Assembly (NCBI RefSeq): GCF_040054535.1
Contig: NC_090781.1
Location: 9,923,982 to 9,987,981 of the forward strand
Length of the DNA stretch: 64,000 bases
Reading direction: 5' to 3'
DNA from: Antennarius striatus
Taxonomy: Eukaryota > Chordata > Actinopteri > Lophiiformes > Antennariidae
The notes below the pieces were generated by a model that had not been told where the DNA came from, made no database searches, and saw only the letters and a program-made list of their open reading frames with translations. Both the position numbers and the translations under genes were made by a program. Positions 1 through 16,447 of this stretch are shown in pieces; the stretch's first letter is position 1; every line of letters begins with the position of its first letter.

Positions 1-2404
1 TCTTCATACCAGAACTCATGGTAGACATCAATGTTATCGTTCACTTCATTCAAGGAATGCAGGACAGCCGTTAGACTGTTCGCAGCAAAAAAGACATCAA
101 GGGTTTCCCCTTGCAGATTCCTCCCAAAGGCTCGGCTGAATGTGAGAACATTTTTTAAGATGACAATGGTGACAATAATCTCAAATTCAACTAGAGTTTC
201 CGAGATTGAACTTGCATCCTCTCTGGCAGCATCAGAAAACTTCCCTTCATCATTATCCCAAATGTTGTCCATGCATAGGAGCAGCGGTGGCAAAATATCT
301 AGCAGCACGTCAAAGACGTTGTGCTGCTTTGTCCATCCTGAACCACAGGCCTCTAGGAGCACATTCCCTCTATCTTCATTTTTTTGATAGTGAGTAGAGA
401 TAGCTTTTCTTAGCTCATCCTGAGTAAATTGGGTTCTAAAGAAAGCCTCAATCCTCCTCAGAGTCTCCATGACGACCTGGACATTGGGAAATGGCAGACT
501 ATTTGCCAAGTGGATGTTCAGTGCCATGTGAGAATAAGGCATGTGCAAAGCCAGGGGATACTTCTCCATTAGCAACATTGCCACAGCTTTCATCTTGGTG
601 GTGGACGTGCCAGTAGCTTTGTGGGCCTGACCACGGCAGTCTTCCATGCTTAGCCCCCAACGGTCCGTCAGCTGGGCCTCGAGCCTCTCTGCCAATGCAC
701 ACTCATCACCATCAAATGACACAAAGTCTAAAAACTCCTCTCGGAGGGCATTCTGCTGATTCACAAAGCGTAAAAATAAAGGCAGGTATTTCTCTTGGGC
801 AAATTCAACAAGGTCATCCGTCACCAGAGAGAAGAAGCGACTCTCTCTCACCTCCATTAGCATCTCCTCCCTCACTGTGTTCTCACAGACATCCAGGAGC
901 TGGCTCAATTGGGTTGCAGAGAGGTACTCTGCATTCACAGCTGTTGTCTTGAATCGTTTTTTTAAAGCTTCATCTCCAGCATTCATGCGAAAATCTATAA
1001 GAGCCTGGAAGTTGTTGGACAGGCCGTCAGACTCAGACGCTTGTTCAGTCACTAATGGGATACTCTGTTTTGCAACCATGACCAAAATCTCAAACAAGGA
1101 TCTTAGAGGTTCACGAAACGCTTTCTCCTCCGTGGACAATTGAGGCTCATTCTCATTGGTGCTGGTGCCATCTTCAGCGGTGGCATCTTTTTTGGAATTG
1201 AGCTGTTCCACAGAAGATGCCACTGAGGAGGAAGTAGAGAGAGAAAGAAACAGTCATCATTTAAAATACACAGATACTGAATACACTTAAAATGAAAATA
1301 CAAACATATTGTATTTACATACATCTCCTTTCTTTGATTTTCCTTATATCTTCTTCCGTCTGAGAAAAAAAGTAAAAGATAATTTACAAAAACAGTTAAT
1401 AACTAAACATAATACTAACTATTATAGAAATAATTAAAAAATATTGAACAAAATATTAAGAGATGCAACCAGAAGAACCTTTAAAGATACAAGATACTTA
1501 CAAGTTCTTTAATCTGCTTGCGATGTCTTGTATGAGGATTGTTTAAATGACTTGTCAAATCAAATATAGTTGGAATGGCTGTATCCTTCAATACAGTCCT
1601 GTAGGGGCTCTGAAACACAACCATCTCAGATCAGACATTTTTTAGGAGACTTTTCAGGAAAGAAAAGGTTGCAAAGCGGCTAATGGCAGTAACTAGGACA
1701 GATACTTACTGTTTTGCAGACCATAGCTGGATCGAAATGTTTGGCACATAATCTGTAATGTTTGTTCAGCTGGTCTGATGTTTTGGCCTCTAGATCTGCC
1801 CTGCGGCAGTTCTCCACCCAGATTCGACATCTGAAAAGAAATACATGCCCAAGGTTTACGGTACTATTTGAAAAGCAGTAATGACATTAGCCAACACACA
1901 TTAGACGTACAGTACGAGTGGATACGGTTTGCATATTGTAATGTAATCTGGTCAAAAGTTTGAATTTACAGGACATGGAGCCTGAAATAAACTTTACCGC
2001 CGAATTTAACTAACAAAAGTAAAACAGACTGTCGGCATTTATAACAAATACCAGCAAATATGTCACATCTGTTTCTCTAATAAGTTATTTTAAGGTATAA
2101 ATTTAAAAATAAAATAAAATCGAGGGCAATCGTACACTCAACAGGAAAACAAAACATTTAGCATCTGTTGATGCTTTCCAGTAAGCACAATGGAGTTACC
2201 TTTGGCTTCAAACTAGCACCGATAGCCAACCCAGAAAGCTAACGAGTTAAACAGAAGTTATCGTTACATAATTTCGTGTACAAAGTGGACAACAATGTTC
2301 CATACAATGCCTTACCTCTCAGGGTCCCGCGGAAATCTAAAAAATGCCAAATCTGACTGAGTGCTTTTCCGCGTACAGTTTGGGGCCGCGCAAAAATTCG
2401 GCAT
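1..2404 (-). CDS. thap12: THAP domain-containing protein 12 (partial, C-terminus beyond left edge)
   Basis: Coding exons on the minus strand, in order: 2404-2316, 1830-1710, 1609-1502, 1359-1323, and 1222 to the window edge. All introns are GT-AG and phases close, giving about 525 residues; the human protein is about 760, so the C-terminus lies outside. The start ATG (2404-2402) opens MPNFCAAPNCTRKSTQ, followed by a C2CH THAP zinc finger (residues 1 to about 85: C5, C10, then CRIWVENCRRADLE and LCAKHF) and the closing IPTIFDL box. The large last exon is open throughout and carries the transposase-derived region (VTDDLVEFAQEKYLPLFLRF, MALNIHLANSLPFPNV). THAP12 (PRKRIR, DAP4, p52rIPK) was described as a regulator of the PKR inhibitor P58IPK, and the family derives from DNA transposase sequence with a hAT-type C-terminal dimerisation region, which is not visible here. 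The five-exon layout with a long terminal exon matches mammals. The fish paralogue (a or b) cannot be decided. Confidence 0.95.
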
Positions 2405-2975
2405 TCTTCAGATTCGATCGTTAGCTTAGCTAACTTAACTTGCTGCGATCATTTATTTAGGTGATCCCTGACTTTCACGACGCGTCGTGGACCTCGCTGA
2501 CATCCAATATCAAAAGACAACGTTTACGACGTCAAATGCTGTAGGAATAACGTTTCTATTAAATTGATTGTTTCGGCTGCACACCCGACAGACAACACGC
2601 TAGGAAAGGTTGAATTTCGAGTACATCCGTTTACACCATACAGTCCCGCCCACAAATGACTTGATTGGCTATTGCAAAACACTGTGGAAATTCTATTGGT
2701 AGCTTTTACTGCACTGATATATTCTATTCTATTCTATTCTATTCTATTCTATTCTATTCTATTCTATTCTATTCTATTCTATAATCTGCCCCTTCTATCC
2801 ATCTATTCTCTCAGTCCCGTCTCTCTACAGCAGAGATGACATGTAATTCTGTATGACACGCCGTAGTCGGCCTATGATTGGCTTAAACGATTTTTTTTCC
2901 CGTTTGTCGGCTTCGTTGCTAAAGCTAACCAATCACATGATTGTAGGATATAGTAACCAATCATAACGAGACTAG
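2405..2975 (-). promoter_or_regulatory. Putative thap12 upstream region with CCAAT boxes
   Basis: The sequence just upstream of the thap12 start is rich in CpG relative to its flanks. It holds a perfect 14-nt palindrome CACGACGCGTCGTG at 2476-2489. Five CCAAT boxes occur: on the minus strand at 2664-2668, 2695-2699 and 2877-2881, and on the plus strand at 2929-2933 and 2957-2961. Such clusters bind NF-Y in many housekeeping promoters. No TATA box was recognised. The transcription start was not determined, so the limits are approximate and promoter function is inferred. Confidence 0.5.
2720..2782. repeat. (TATTC)n microsatellite
   Basis: About twelve uninterrupted copies of the pentanucleotide ATTCT, lying between two groups of CCAAT boxes roughly 320 bp upstream of the thap12 start codon. 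Confidence 0.95.
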
Positions 2976-3153
2976 GTTGGGTCACGCAATCGTTGTAGCA
3001 GGATAGACAATTCAGCTAATATTTCAGGAAATGTTACCCTGTTTCCATGAACGCAGTGTCAATAGTTAGTAAAAAAAAAAAAAGAAAAAGACGAAAGCGC
3101 TTAGTCACTTAAATACAGGTAATGATAGACTATGCGGCATGAATACTTCATGA

Positions 3154-3225
3154 GGCTCGTTGGTCTAGGGGTATGATTCTCGCTTAGGGTGCGAGAGGTC
3201 CCGGGTTCAAATCCCGGACGAGCCC
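3154..3225 (+). tRNA. tRNA-Pro (anticodon AGG)
   Basis: This 72-nt sequence folds as a standard cloverleaf. The acceptor arm GGCTCGT pairs with ACGAGCC before discriminator C, the anticodon arm TCTCGC/GCGAGA carries AGG, and the T arm CCGGG/CCCGG encloses TTCAAAT. Internal pol III promoter elements are intact: A box TGGTCTAGGGG and B box GGTTCAAATCC. No intron and no encoded CCA, as usual for eukaryotic tRNA genes. A T4 terminator follows within 4 nt. It is convergent with a second tRNA-Pro 444 bp away. Confidence 0.97.
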
Positions 3226-3228
3226 TCG

Positions 3229-3232
3229 TTTT
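3229..3232 (+). terminator. RNA polymerase III T-run terminator
   Basis: TTTT starts 3 nt after the 3' end of the tRNA-Pro(AGG) gene, the usual pol III stop signal. Confidence 0.8.
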
Positions 3233-3659
3233 GTTTGGACAGTCCTGCGATTCTGTATAAAAAAATTATACCACATTTAGGTAAACCTCGATTTACTTCG
3301 ATTCCAATTATGTCGTTCTCTATTATACGTCGGTAAACAAAAAATACATGTTACTGTAAATTAAATAAGAATGAAAACATAATATTACATTATTAGCCCC
3401 TAGGAAGTGTTATTTTCAGTTTAGCCTGGAGAGAAGATAATGGGACTTGCGTCGATTTTCGATTCACATCGCCTGGAAAAATTATCAATGTAGGTCAAGG
3501 TATAACTTCACATAGAGACCATAACTTTTTCACCAGGTTTACCGTGAGTCTCATGTACATAGATTATCACCCCAAAACGGTACTTGTACATAATACGAAC
3601 CGGGGCAGTTTCCAAACATGCTGAAAGCAGTAAAGAAACAACTGAGTTAATTAACCCGG

Positions 3660-3664
3660 AAAAA
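3660..3664 (-). terminator. RNA polymerase III T-run terminator
   Basis: Five A residues on the plus strand read as TTTTT on the minus strand, 5 nt past the 3' end of the tRNA-Pro(CGG) gene. Confidence 0.8.
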
Positions 3665-3669
3665 GCACA

Positions 3670-3741
3670 GGGCTCGTCCGGGATTTGAACCCGGGACCTC
3701 TCGCACCCGAAGCGAGAATCATACCCCTAGACCAACGAGCC
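3670..3741 (-). tRNA. tRNA-Pro (anticodon CGG)
   Basis: A 72-nt cloverleaf on the minus strand, identical to the tRNA-Pro(AGG) gene at 3154-3225 except for the first anticodon base (A replaced by C). Acceptor, D, anticodon and T arms, and A and B boxes, are intact, and a T5 terminator follows. Together the two genes read CCN proline codons: AGG (read as inosine) decodes CCU/CCC/CCA, and CGG decodes CCG. Confidence 0.97.
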
Positions 3742-4504
3742 TAACCTCTGTGAGTGGACCTGCTATATAATACAAATTACACACCGACCACCGTGTTATT
3801 TTTTTCTTGAGGGCACGCCTATTATTTCTGTGAATTACGTATAAATTGTTGTGGATGCAGACTGTATGCAAGTAGGTCATATATATGGGGTTGTCAGAGA
3901 ACAAGAAATACACACAGAGCAATTCAATTAACTTCTTTTTATATATCATACATAAGACTGTCTTAATATAATACAAAGGGCATTGTCATAAACACAGCAA
4001 AGTCTTGACTAGATCTTACAATCTGTGGATACATGGACTTATCCTTTCCCCCATGCTGTTCAATTCTATAGTGCATGTTGCATGTACAAAAAAAGTGAAA
4101 AAATGTGAAATTAAAAATGAAAAAGGTAAATCCAAATTAAATAAGAGGGTTTCAACTTCTGTTGGGTGTTCAGATATGTCAACGAGTATATGTGTTTGTA
4201 TATAACCCACAAACTCAACAGGCTTATGAAAAATGGAACCTTTTCTCCAACCATGTGCTTCTCATAAAACCAAAACGTAAAGTTTGTGATGTACATGCAC
4301 TTACAATATACCCTGTGAAAATTATTAAGGTTTGAAGATCTAGCTTTCCCTGTTTGATTCAAACCCTACCTCATAGTGTTGTCCTGATGTAGTCAAGTAC
4401 CTTTGCCAAAAGGCAAGGTTTTGCCACTAAGAAAACAGGAATTCCTGCCCACTGAATGGTCACCAAATTGACAAACATAATCAACATACCAGCAGGAGCA
4501 AGGT

Positions 4505-6983
4505 AGTAAGTTCTATACTTCCTTTATTAAAAAAATATAAATATATACATAAATTCTATTTCAACTATTAAAAAGGGGCTGCATTTCATGACAACTGCTC
4601 TAAATAAGAGGTCAATAAGCATGATCTGAAATAGGTGCACACTTACAAGTCACTGCAGTCAATTTTTTTCTTTTCAGTCTTTATTTTTGGAATGTTTAGT
4701 ACCAGTATCAGTACCAGTATTAAAAACACTGGAAATTTCTTAATGTTTCAAATTCTGCGGGGTATGAAAAATGATTGCAATTTTGCAATTAACCTTGACA
4801 TCCAGATAAAACCCCAATCGATATAGGTAGCTCTACATTTGTATCGTGGAAATACAACAATCTCTTACCATGGCTTCTTTAGAATGACAACAACATGACC
4901 TGTAACCTGCGATTAATTTGAAAGGTGGCTGTGGGTTGGTTTTTCCATCTAATTTCAAAGCTGGTAAAAATGAACAACAGAAGAAAGAAAGCACTTTTCA
5001 AAATCCCCGACAAAAAAAAAAAAATGTTACTGACTGTAATGTTTTGAGGACATGCATGTCTGCCTAAGCAAAGCATGTGACTGTGGGCTGACGGACACCC
5101 TTTCCCTTTGAATAGGACAACAATCATGGGGGAAATGCCCTTCCAAATCAGAAAAATACCACTCTACACAAACCAATTTGCCACAATTATCCTTTTCTGC
5201 CAGAGTGACAGTAAGTCTTGGTTCACAGCAGAAACTAGCCAAGTTGACCAAATGATGTATGAAAGGCAGCAAAACCCTTTGAAATAGTATGATGGGGTCA
5301 AAAGAAAAACGACGACACAGAAATAAAACGCATTAGTCTCCTTTTTTTAAACCATCAGCTTCTATCTTGCTACTCCGGAGCCTGCAGAGTAACTACCAAA
5401 TTCTCTAACATACCAAAGTTTAAAAGACTCCCAAAATAATCTACCAATTAATATGGAAACAGTTTTGGTAAAACGTTGCAAACAAATCTGGCCAGAATAC
5501 ACAATAGCCAACGGTCTCCACAACGGTCTCCAGTTTTGCTAAAGTAATATATTGCAGCTGTTTGTATTGACGTTAAAATAAGATCTTGATAAACTTTACG
5601 TCAAAGTGGTGAACTGCTACATTATTGGTTACAGACACCTATATGCTATAAAACAACTGCTTTGGTATAAAAACATATCCAAAGGGAAAATAAATTCTTG
5701 TAAAATTCACAGCATAATTTGAGGAGAAAAAAGGCAGTCACTTAACTCATTTTTTTTCTTCAGTTTCCAAGTTTTGGATGGAGAGACTTGTGCAGGTGGT
5801 TCTGATGAGGAACTACATGCAAAAGGGAAAATAACAAAACATAAAAGGGTAGACTCTGGAATAGATAGTTCTTTCCACTGCAAAATCCTTAACCAGTGAA
5901 TAAGATTTTCAAGGAAGTAATGTTTAGGAGGTTGTTGTGTACAATATGACCCTGTTATGTGGGGCCCTGCTGAAGAAGAAATCTTTGTTGAGAAAGGCCT
6001 CAAATTATCATTCTTATTTACCTTTTCTAAGTTGTTTTAATTTCTTTAAAGAATTAAGGGCTGTCTACAGAGAAAAATAGAGAAAAGCCATCTTAATTCA
6101 AATGATAATGTCCAGCTCCATCCCATTCCAAGTCCATGAGTCATAAGGCCAAAGGGTTATCTAGCCCCAACCACTGACTGTCTTCCTTTGACTGGGCTGG
6201 ATCCTTTCTTCTCCCGTGCCCAATGCTGCTCTCATCTGTGCAGAAACCAGTTGCAGCTCGTAGGACTACGGGGCCTCCAGGCCTGTGGGGTGGTGCCCTC
6301 TTTGACCCAGTTGGCATCAGTATCCACCTGCAGGGTCTCCTCTCCACCTGGCCAGCACACGCTATAGGGACTCCACTGCTATGTGCTCCCCTTTAACAGA
6401 GTTACACAATACCGACCAACAACAAGAAATATCACCGCAAACACTTCCCTCATTGTCAAGCTACAGGATTCACAAGCAGCTTTTACGAGAAATTTCACTT
6501 AAAAAAAGGGCAAAATAATGACAAACCAGTGGAACAGTAATGTCAGGCAGTCCCCAGTTTGAACTGAAGAGGACGCCAAGCATTTCATCACCAACAGCTA
6601 CCTGCAGAACAGCTTCAAACTTTGCTCTGAAATGCTCCTTTTAGATTTTGCCATACAATACCATATGGTGATTACATGAAACTGATGAAATGGTAAAATG
6701 GATGTCTCAATCTCACTATGGTTGTTCAGCAGTATTATTTTGTGCCTAATGATTGCAAAACAAAAAAAAGAGGGGGGAACAAAAACAAAACAAAAAAAAC
6801 CAAAAAAATAAACAGATGAAAATTACATATATACTTTTTAACAAAGGTTTTTCTTTGTAGTAGCGGTTCAGTGATATCTCCCTTCTGACGTGAGCAGCTT
6901 TTGTTCTCAACACACCTTGTAGTAAAAAACACCACCTTAAAAATGACGCACAGGGGGGAACACACAGCCAAATGTCAGTGCAG
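4505..6983 (-). other. Probable dyrk1a 3' UTR
   Basis: About 2.5 kb downstream of the dyrk1a stop codon with no recognisable gene. Minus-strand AATAAA hexamers at 4680-4685 and 4523-4528 are candidate poly(A) signals. Mammalian DYRK1A has a 3' UTR of a few kilobases, so the length is plausible. The interval 3742-4504 beyond it holds nothing I recognise. The exact end is inferred and unverified. Confidence 0.35.
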
Positions 6984-12615
<5,632 letters not shown>

Positions 12616-12628
<13 letters not shown>

Positions 12629-12651
12629 TGCCAGTAAAATTTCATATCATC
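12616..12651 (-). other. dyrk1a: First dyrk1a coding exon with 5' UTR and two upstream ATGs
   Basis: A 36-nt exon defined by the acceptor CTCTCCTCCCAG ending at 12652 and the donor GTTAG starting at 12615. It encodes MMRP plus one base, splicing in frame to [11 protein letters not shown]. Human DYRK1A starts MHTG at the same splice position. Two upstream ATGs are present. One at 12650 gives a three-codon ORF (M-I-stop). One at 12645 gives M-K-F-Y-W-Q-stop, whose TGA (12627-12625) overlaps the main ATG (12628-12626). Confidence 0.7.
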
Positions 12652-13618
12652 CTGGGAGGAGAGTCCAGCAGCAAACCACAACCCACTACAAAGAATAAAA
12701 AGATACCATGATCATTGTGCACCTTTGTTTGGGCTTAACTTCATAGTACTTCAACTTTATTTTGAGAGGGTGTAACAGAGTATCTCTAAAGGACACCGGA
12801 CAATCTAAAACTTTACAAACTGTCAACTTCAGTTGAGCATATGAATGACACAGGAATTTAAAAATATATAATTTAGAGAAAACCAGCCAATGGCAAATGA
12901 TGCTGCAACAATTAATTTTTAAAATGAAAGAGGCTCTTCTGAAACTGACAGTACAAATAGCTTTCTCAGAGAGGCCTTGACGACATAACTCTTAATAAAA
13001 ATAGTCAGAATTTAGTGAAATTAAACATGGAATGGCTAAAGATGAGATTTAACACTTTAATATTATTTATTGTGACTTTAAGAAATTACTTTAACAAACA
13101 CACAAGCAAACTAGCTCGAATAAACTTACCGTAAAAGATTATGCAAATTAATCAGGAACTCCAAGTTTGGTTTGTGGCAATTTTGAAAATATATCAGGAC
13201 TAACATAATAGTATGATTCTGATGTTTAAAAGAATAATCTTAATTCAAAAATAAAGATGGATTTGACAAAAAATACAATTCGCAAGCGCACTTATAGCTC
13301 TCTAGTCTCCTTAACATGAGATTATTCTTCATTTTCAGTACTGACATATGAACAGTTCCTCTCCTGGCTCGACTCATCACGGCATCAACGGGCCTATTTA
13401 GGTGTAAATATAACGACGGCTAGCTTGCTATTAGTAGCCATATCATCTCATAAGTGATAGCTAAAGACCTCTGTAATAAGCCTATGTGTCATCTTCTCAC
13501 GCCCAACTGATAAGATCCATTCCACAGCTGAATCGAATGTAACCCCTAAAAAAACAAAAAAACAATTAAAAGCCTGAGGTTCGTGTACGAAGACGGTGCC
13601 GATTATCTCTATACTCAC

Positions 13619-13660
13619 AGATGATGGGGTAGATCTCGTCATGGTTGGAATTTAAAAAGC
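13619..13660 (-). other. Candidate alternative 5' exon end of dyrk1a
   Basis: A strong minus-strand donor, ATCT|GTGAGTATAG (junction between 13619 and 13618), lies in the CpG-rich region upstream of dyrk1a. The sequence before it begins with ATGACGAGATCTACC. The left end shown is arbitrary. It may be a dyrk1a leader exon or a chance splice-like site, and only transcript data can tell. Confidence 0.22.
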
Positions 13661-14400
13661 ATATTCAGAGTTAATTTGTGTCCTCTCCTGCTTCATATCG
13701 TTTGCGTGTGCCTCCAATTCCTCGTAAAAAAAAAAAAAAAATGGCAAACGTACTCTGACTCACGTTACCGTTAGCAGTCTTGACCAGCTAACGTTGTCGT
13801 CGTTAACGTTACCATGAAAAATGCGGGACAAGCAAGCATTTCTCTCACCAACCTAACGTTAACGCTAGCTAGTGACGCTGTGCTCAGCCAGCGGGTTGTG
13901 GGGCCCATTCAGCTGGTTCGTCAACAAGTCAGCGTTAACCATTAGCCAGGTTGGCCAAATTAGCTATCAGGCGTTAGCCAGGTTAGCAATGTGTGCTTCC
14001 TTATTGTATTACTCCAAATCACAGACCAACCACGTAAAATAGATGACGCGATTTGGATTTGAATAGCAACAAACGAACGGTTGTTAGGTGGGATGCCAAC
14101 AATTGTTTTTATCATACAATGACAGCGTCTTATATCTCGGGGTTATCATTAGCTGTAACGATTACACTGTGCCAGCATGACTCTCCGTTCAAGCCTCGCA
14201 TTTCGTTTGCACAATGTCGCTCACAATAACATGAAAAAAAAAAACGTTCCAATTGGGCGATAAAAATTAAACAATTGTCCAAACGAATGAAAGCAAACGT
14301 TTAGGCTGCCTTCCGCGGAATCGGCACCGCCACAAAATGTTAGCTAGCCGCCATACCATAGCTACCCTTCTCGACTTGACTGTCGCGTCCATCATTGTTA

Positions 14401-14440
14401 ATATAGATAGATACTTTATTAATTCCGGAGGAAATTGTAC
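14401..14440 (-). repeat. L2-type LINE 3' tail fragment
   Basis: Short relic with GATAGATACTTTATTAAT followed by GAGGAAATTGTACAAAT. On the minus strand this is the familiar fish LINE tail AATTTCCTC...AATAAAGTATCTATC. It shares 17 nt (GAGGAAATTGTACAAAT) with the fragment near 41340. Confidence 0.6.
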
Positions 14441-14607
14441 AAATGAATGTTAACTAACATATGTTAATGTGAATGTTAATGATAATAATAATGTGAATGT
14501 TAACCATTCACATTACAGATAACATACATCTGCATCTAAAATCTTTTATATATAAATGATAAATTAAAGAGGCATAATGTCAAGTGTAACATTCTAATAG
14601 CACTCAC

Positions 14608-14690
14608 CTTTGATGGCACGATCTTCATTTAAAGTCCAATAACCTGTATGATGAGGAAACTTATCCAGCTTGAGATTCTCCCCTCCCTGC
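14608..14690 (-). other. Candidate 5' noncoding exon of dyrk1a
   Basis: The minus-strand sequence ending CCATCAAAG|GTGAGTGC is a near-consensus donor within the CpG-rich region about 2 kb upstream of the dyrk1a start codon. Its right end (transcription start) is unknown and the limit given is arbitrary. No conserved reading frame was seen. Confidence 0.35.
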
Positions 14691-15442
14691 ACGGTTAGCG
14701 AGTAATGTTAACGTTAAATCCAATTCCAGTCCTCTGGTCGGCAAACTAGAATTATTCGCCAGTCAGATTCAAAATTGATTTCATCTCCCAAGTTTTGAGC
14801 AACAACATCGGTGATCGAAACAACTTTGACCGACGTTAGTATCAGCTGACTACCAACATGCTAACGTTGACTAGCTCGCATAACTTACCAGCTAACCTTA
14901 GCGAACTAGCTAGTGGGTTGACAAAATGAACGCAGCTAACATTAGCTACCTGCCCGAGCTAGCTGTAGCTTCTTTGGCTAGCCTCAAGCTAACAATTCTG
15001 GCTACCGCTAGATAAACGTTATGCCGAATTCTGATTTAACGCCGTCTTGGCAAATAAACCAACGTGACTTCGATAAATATAACAATACAGTTCAGTCCAG
15101 AGTATTTTAAACATGAAACAGAAACCGTGTCCTCTGATAATTTGGGTTAGGAATTTTGAGTCAATTTTCACAAAATGGCGCGCGGTCCAAACCTGCGCAG
15201 TGAACCGGCCCGGTGGACCAGAGACACGGACAACTGAGTTAGTGCGGCGCCGCCTAATTGTTTCCACTATGTTAAAAAGTCGGCCTCTTGATCTTCTTAA
15301 TCCGATCCACTACACGCATTTCGATATCCAAAAACGTCAAACATATATCCACTGACAGCATTATTCCGGCGGGAAGGGAGAACATTTGAAAAGACTGAGC
15401 TGGGAAAAAAACCCTCCTGACAAAATGGCGATGCTCTATCTT

Positions 15443-15456
15443 GTTGCCATGGCAAC
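15443..15456. promoter_or_regulatory. Palindromic RFX X-box
   Basis: GTTGCCATGGCAAC is a perfect palindrome matching the RFX-family X-box consensus (GTNRCC-N0-3-RGYAAC). It lies 13 nt after a CAAAATGGCG motif at the outer edge of the dyrk1a CpG region. Binding is inferred from motif quality only. Confidence 0.6.
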
Positions 15457-15480
15457 TGTCAATCAAAAACAGAAAGTACC

Positions 15481-16439
15481 CGGATGTACCAATGACGAAT
15501 AAAATCTAACTGGCCAGAGTTACAGGACACATATAACTCAATTGGTGTCTGTATTTTTAACCGCGTTTGGTTTGTTGCTACCATCCGGCAGAGATAGACG
15601 GTGTTTATTTTAACAGTTTGAAACTATCTGAGCCTTTTATGGATTTTAACTCTGAAATTCACCTCTTGAAGATGGTCGGTGCTTTCATATCTTCCTTGCT
15701 ATTGCTGTTGACATGACCTGACCAAATTTTATCCACAGCGAGAATCATTGCCACAATTTTTAGAAATGCTATGGTTTATAAATGTTCAAACAGTCATCAC
15801 TAAATAACTTCAATTGATACCACTTTATTGTTGCTAGTTATACCTAAAATAAAAAAAAAGAGTGACAGTTACCACTTTTCAAATTAATTTTAGAGTATAT
15901 TTTTGAAAAGAGAATTGTGAGAAAGAGAATTGCGTTTTAAGATGTGCCAAAAGAAGATAATGTGCACTATACTAGTTTGTTACTAGTCCGGAGATAACTC
16001 GTGTTTTTCAGTGTAAAGAAGAAAAAGGTTTTGTATAGCAGCCTTAGAGGTAAACGGAGGACAAATGTTCAACTAAACCAGTTGGCCATACCTAAAACTA
16101 TAAAATAAACTAGTCAGAACCGTGTTGCAGGGTCATTTCACACATTTCTGAACTATTAAACTTATTTATATATTGAATGAGGACCTGGTTGATCTCCTAA
16201 CAGATTACACAATATACAACATTATAACCTTTTCTGCTATTTGCAAATATTCCTCTGCAAAAATGTTGTGTTTGGCTTTTTTCCCCCCATATTTATATTT
16301 GATATTATTAATGCCAGACATATCACCTTTCATTTAAGAGACCTTTTCATCCTAATATATCAGAGGACATGTGTGACTTTTTGATTTCTTCAGGTCCAAG
16401 AAACCAAAGATGTTGAGGTTTTGTAGAGCTATTTATTGT
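15481..16439. other. Intergenic, nothing recognised
   Basis: AT-rich sequence without convincing ORFs, splice structure or repeat family. Confidence 0.5.
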
Positions 16440-16447
16440 GTCATGGA

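Larger units (their letters stand above)
3226..3669. other. Spacer between the two tRNA-Pro genes
   Basis: AT-rich sequence between two convergent tRNA genes. Apart from the two pol III terminators at its ends I see no gene, repeat family or further tRNA. Confidence 0.6.
13740..15480 (-). promoter_or_regulatory. CpG-rich dyrk1a promoter region
   Basis: CpG-dense sequence compared with the AT-rich surroundings. It contains many copies of TAACGTTA/GCTAGC-like motifs, especially at 13760-14000 and 14690-15020. A strong minus-strand donor, CATCAAAG|GTGAGTG (junction 14608/14607), is a candidate first-exon boundary. Two CAAAATGGCG sequences (15171-15180, 15421-15430), resembling YY1 sites, and one RFX palindrome lie at its far end. 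Promoter function is inferred from position and composition. Confidence 0.5.

Noticed and set aside
499-1143. Several ORFs of 60-90 residues on both strands at the left edge
   Set aside because: They are shadows of the open thap12 last exon, whose true frame runs off the window and carries the recognisable THAP12 protein.
1-1222. Transposase-like protein interpreted as an active hAT or P-type element
   Set aside because: The THAP12 start, five-exon structure and close match to the vertebrate host gene show a domesticated gene. No terminal repeats were seen.
14630-14670. CATCATACAG|GTTATT as the dyrk1a first coding exon (to match human ATGCATACAG)
   Set aside because: It lacks an ATG in the needed frame, whereas the exon at 12651-12616 provides ATG, acceptor, donor and phase.
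15422-15480. Plus-strand ATGGCGATGCTC as the start of a new gene
   Set aside because: The frame has no further support or splice structure. The ATGGCG is better explained as a YY1-like promoter motif.
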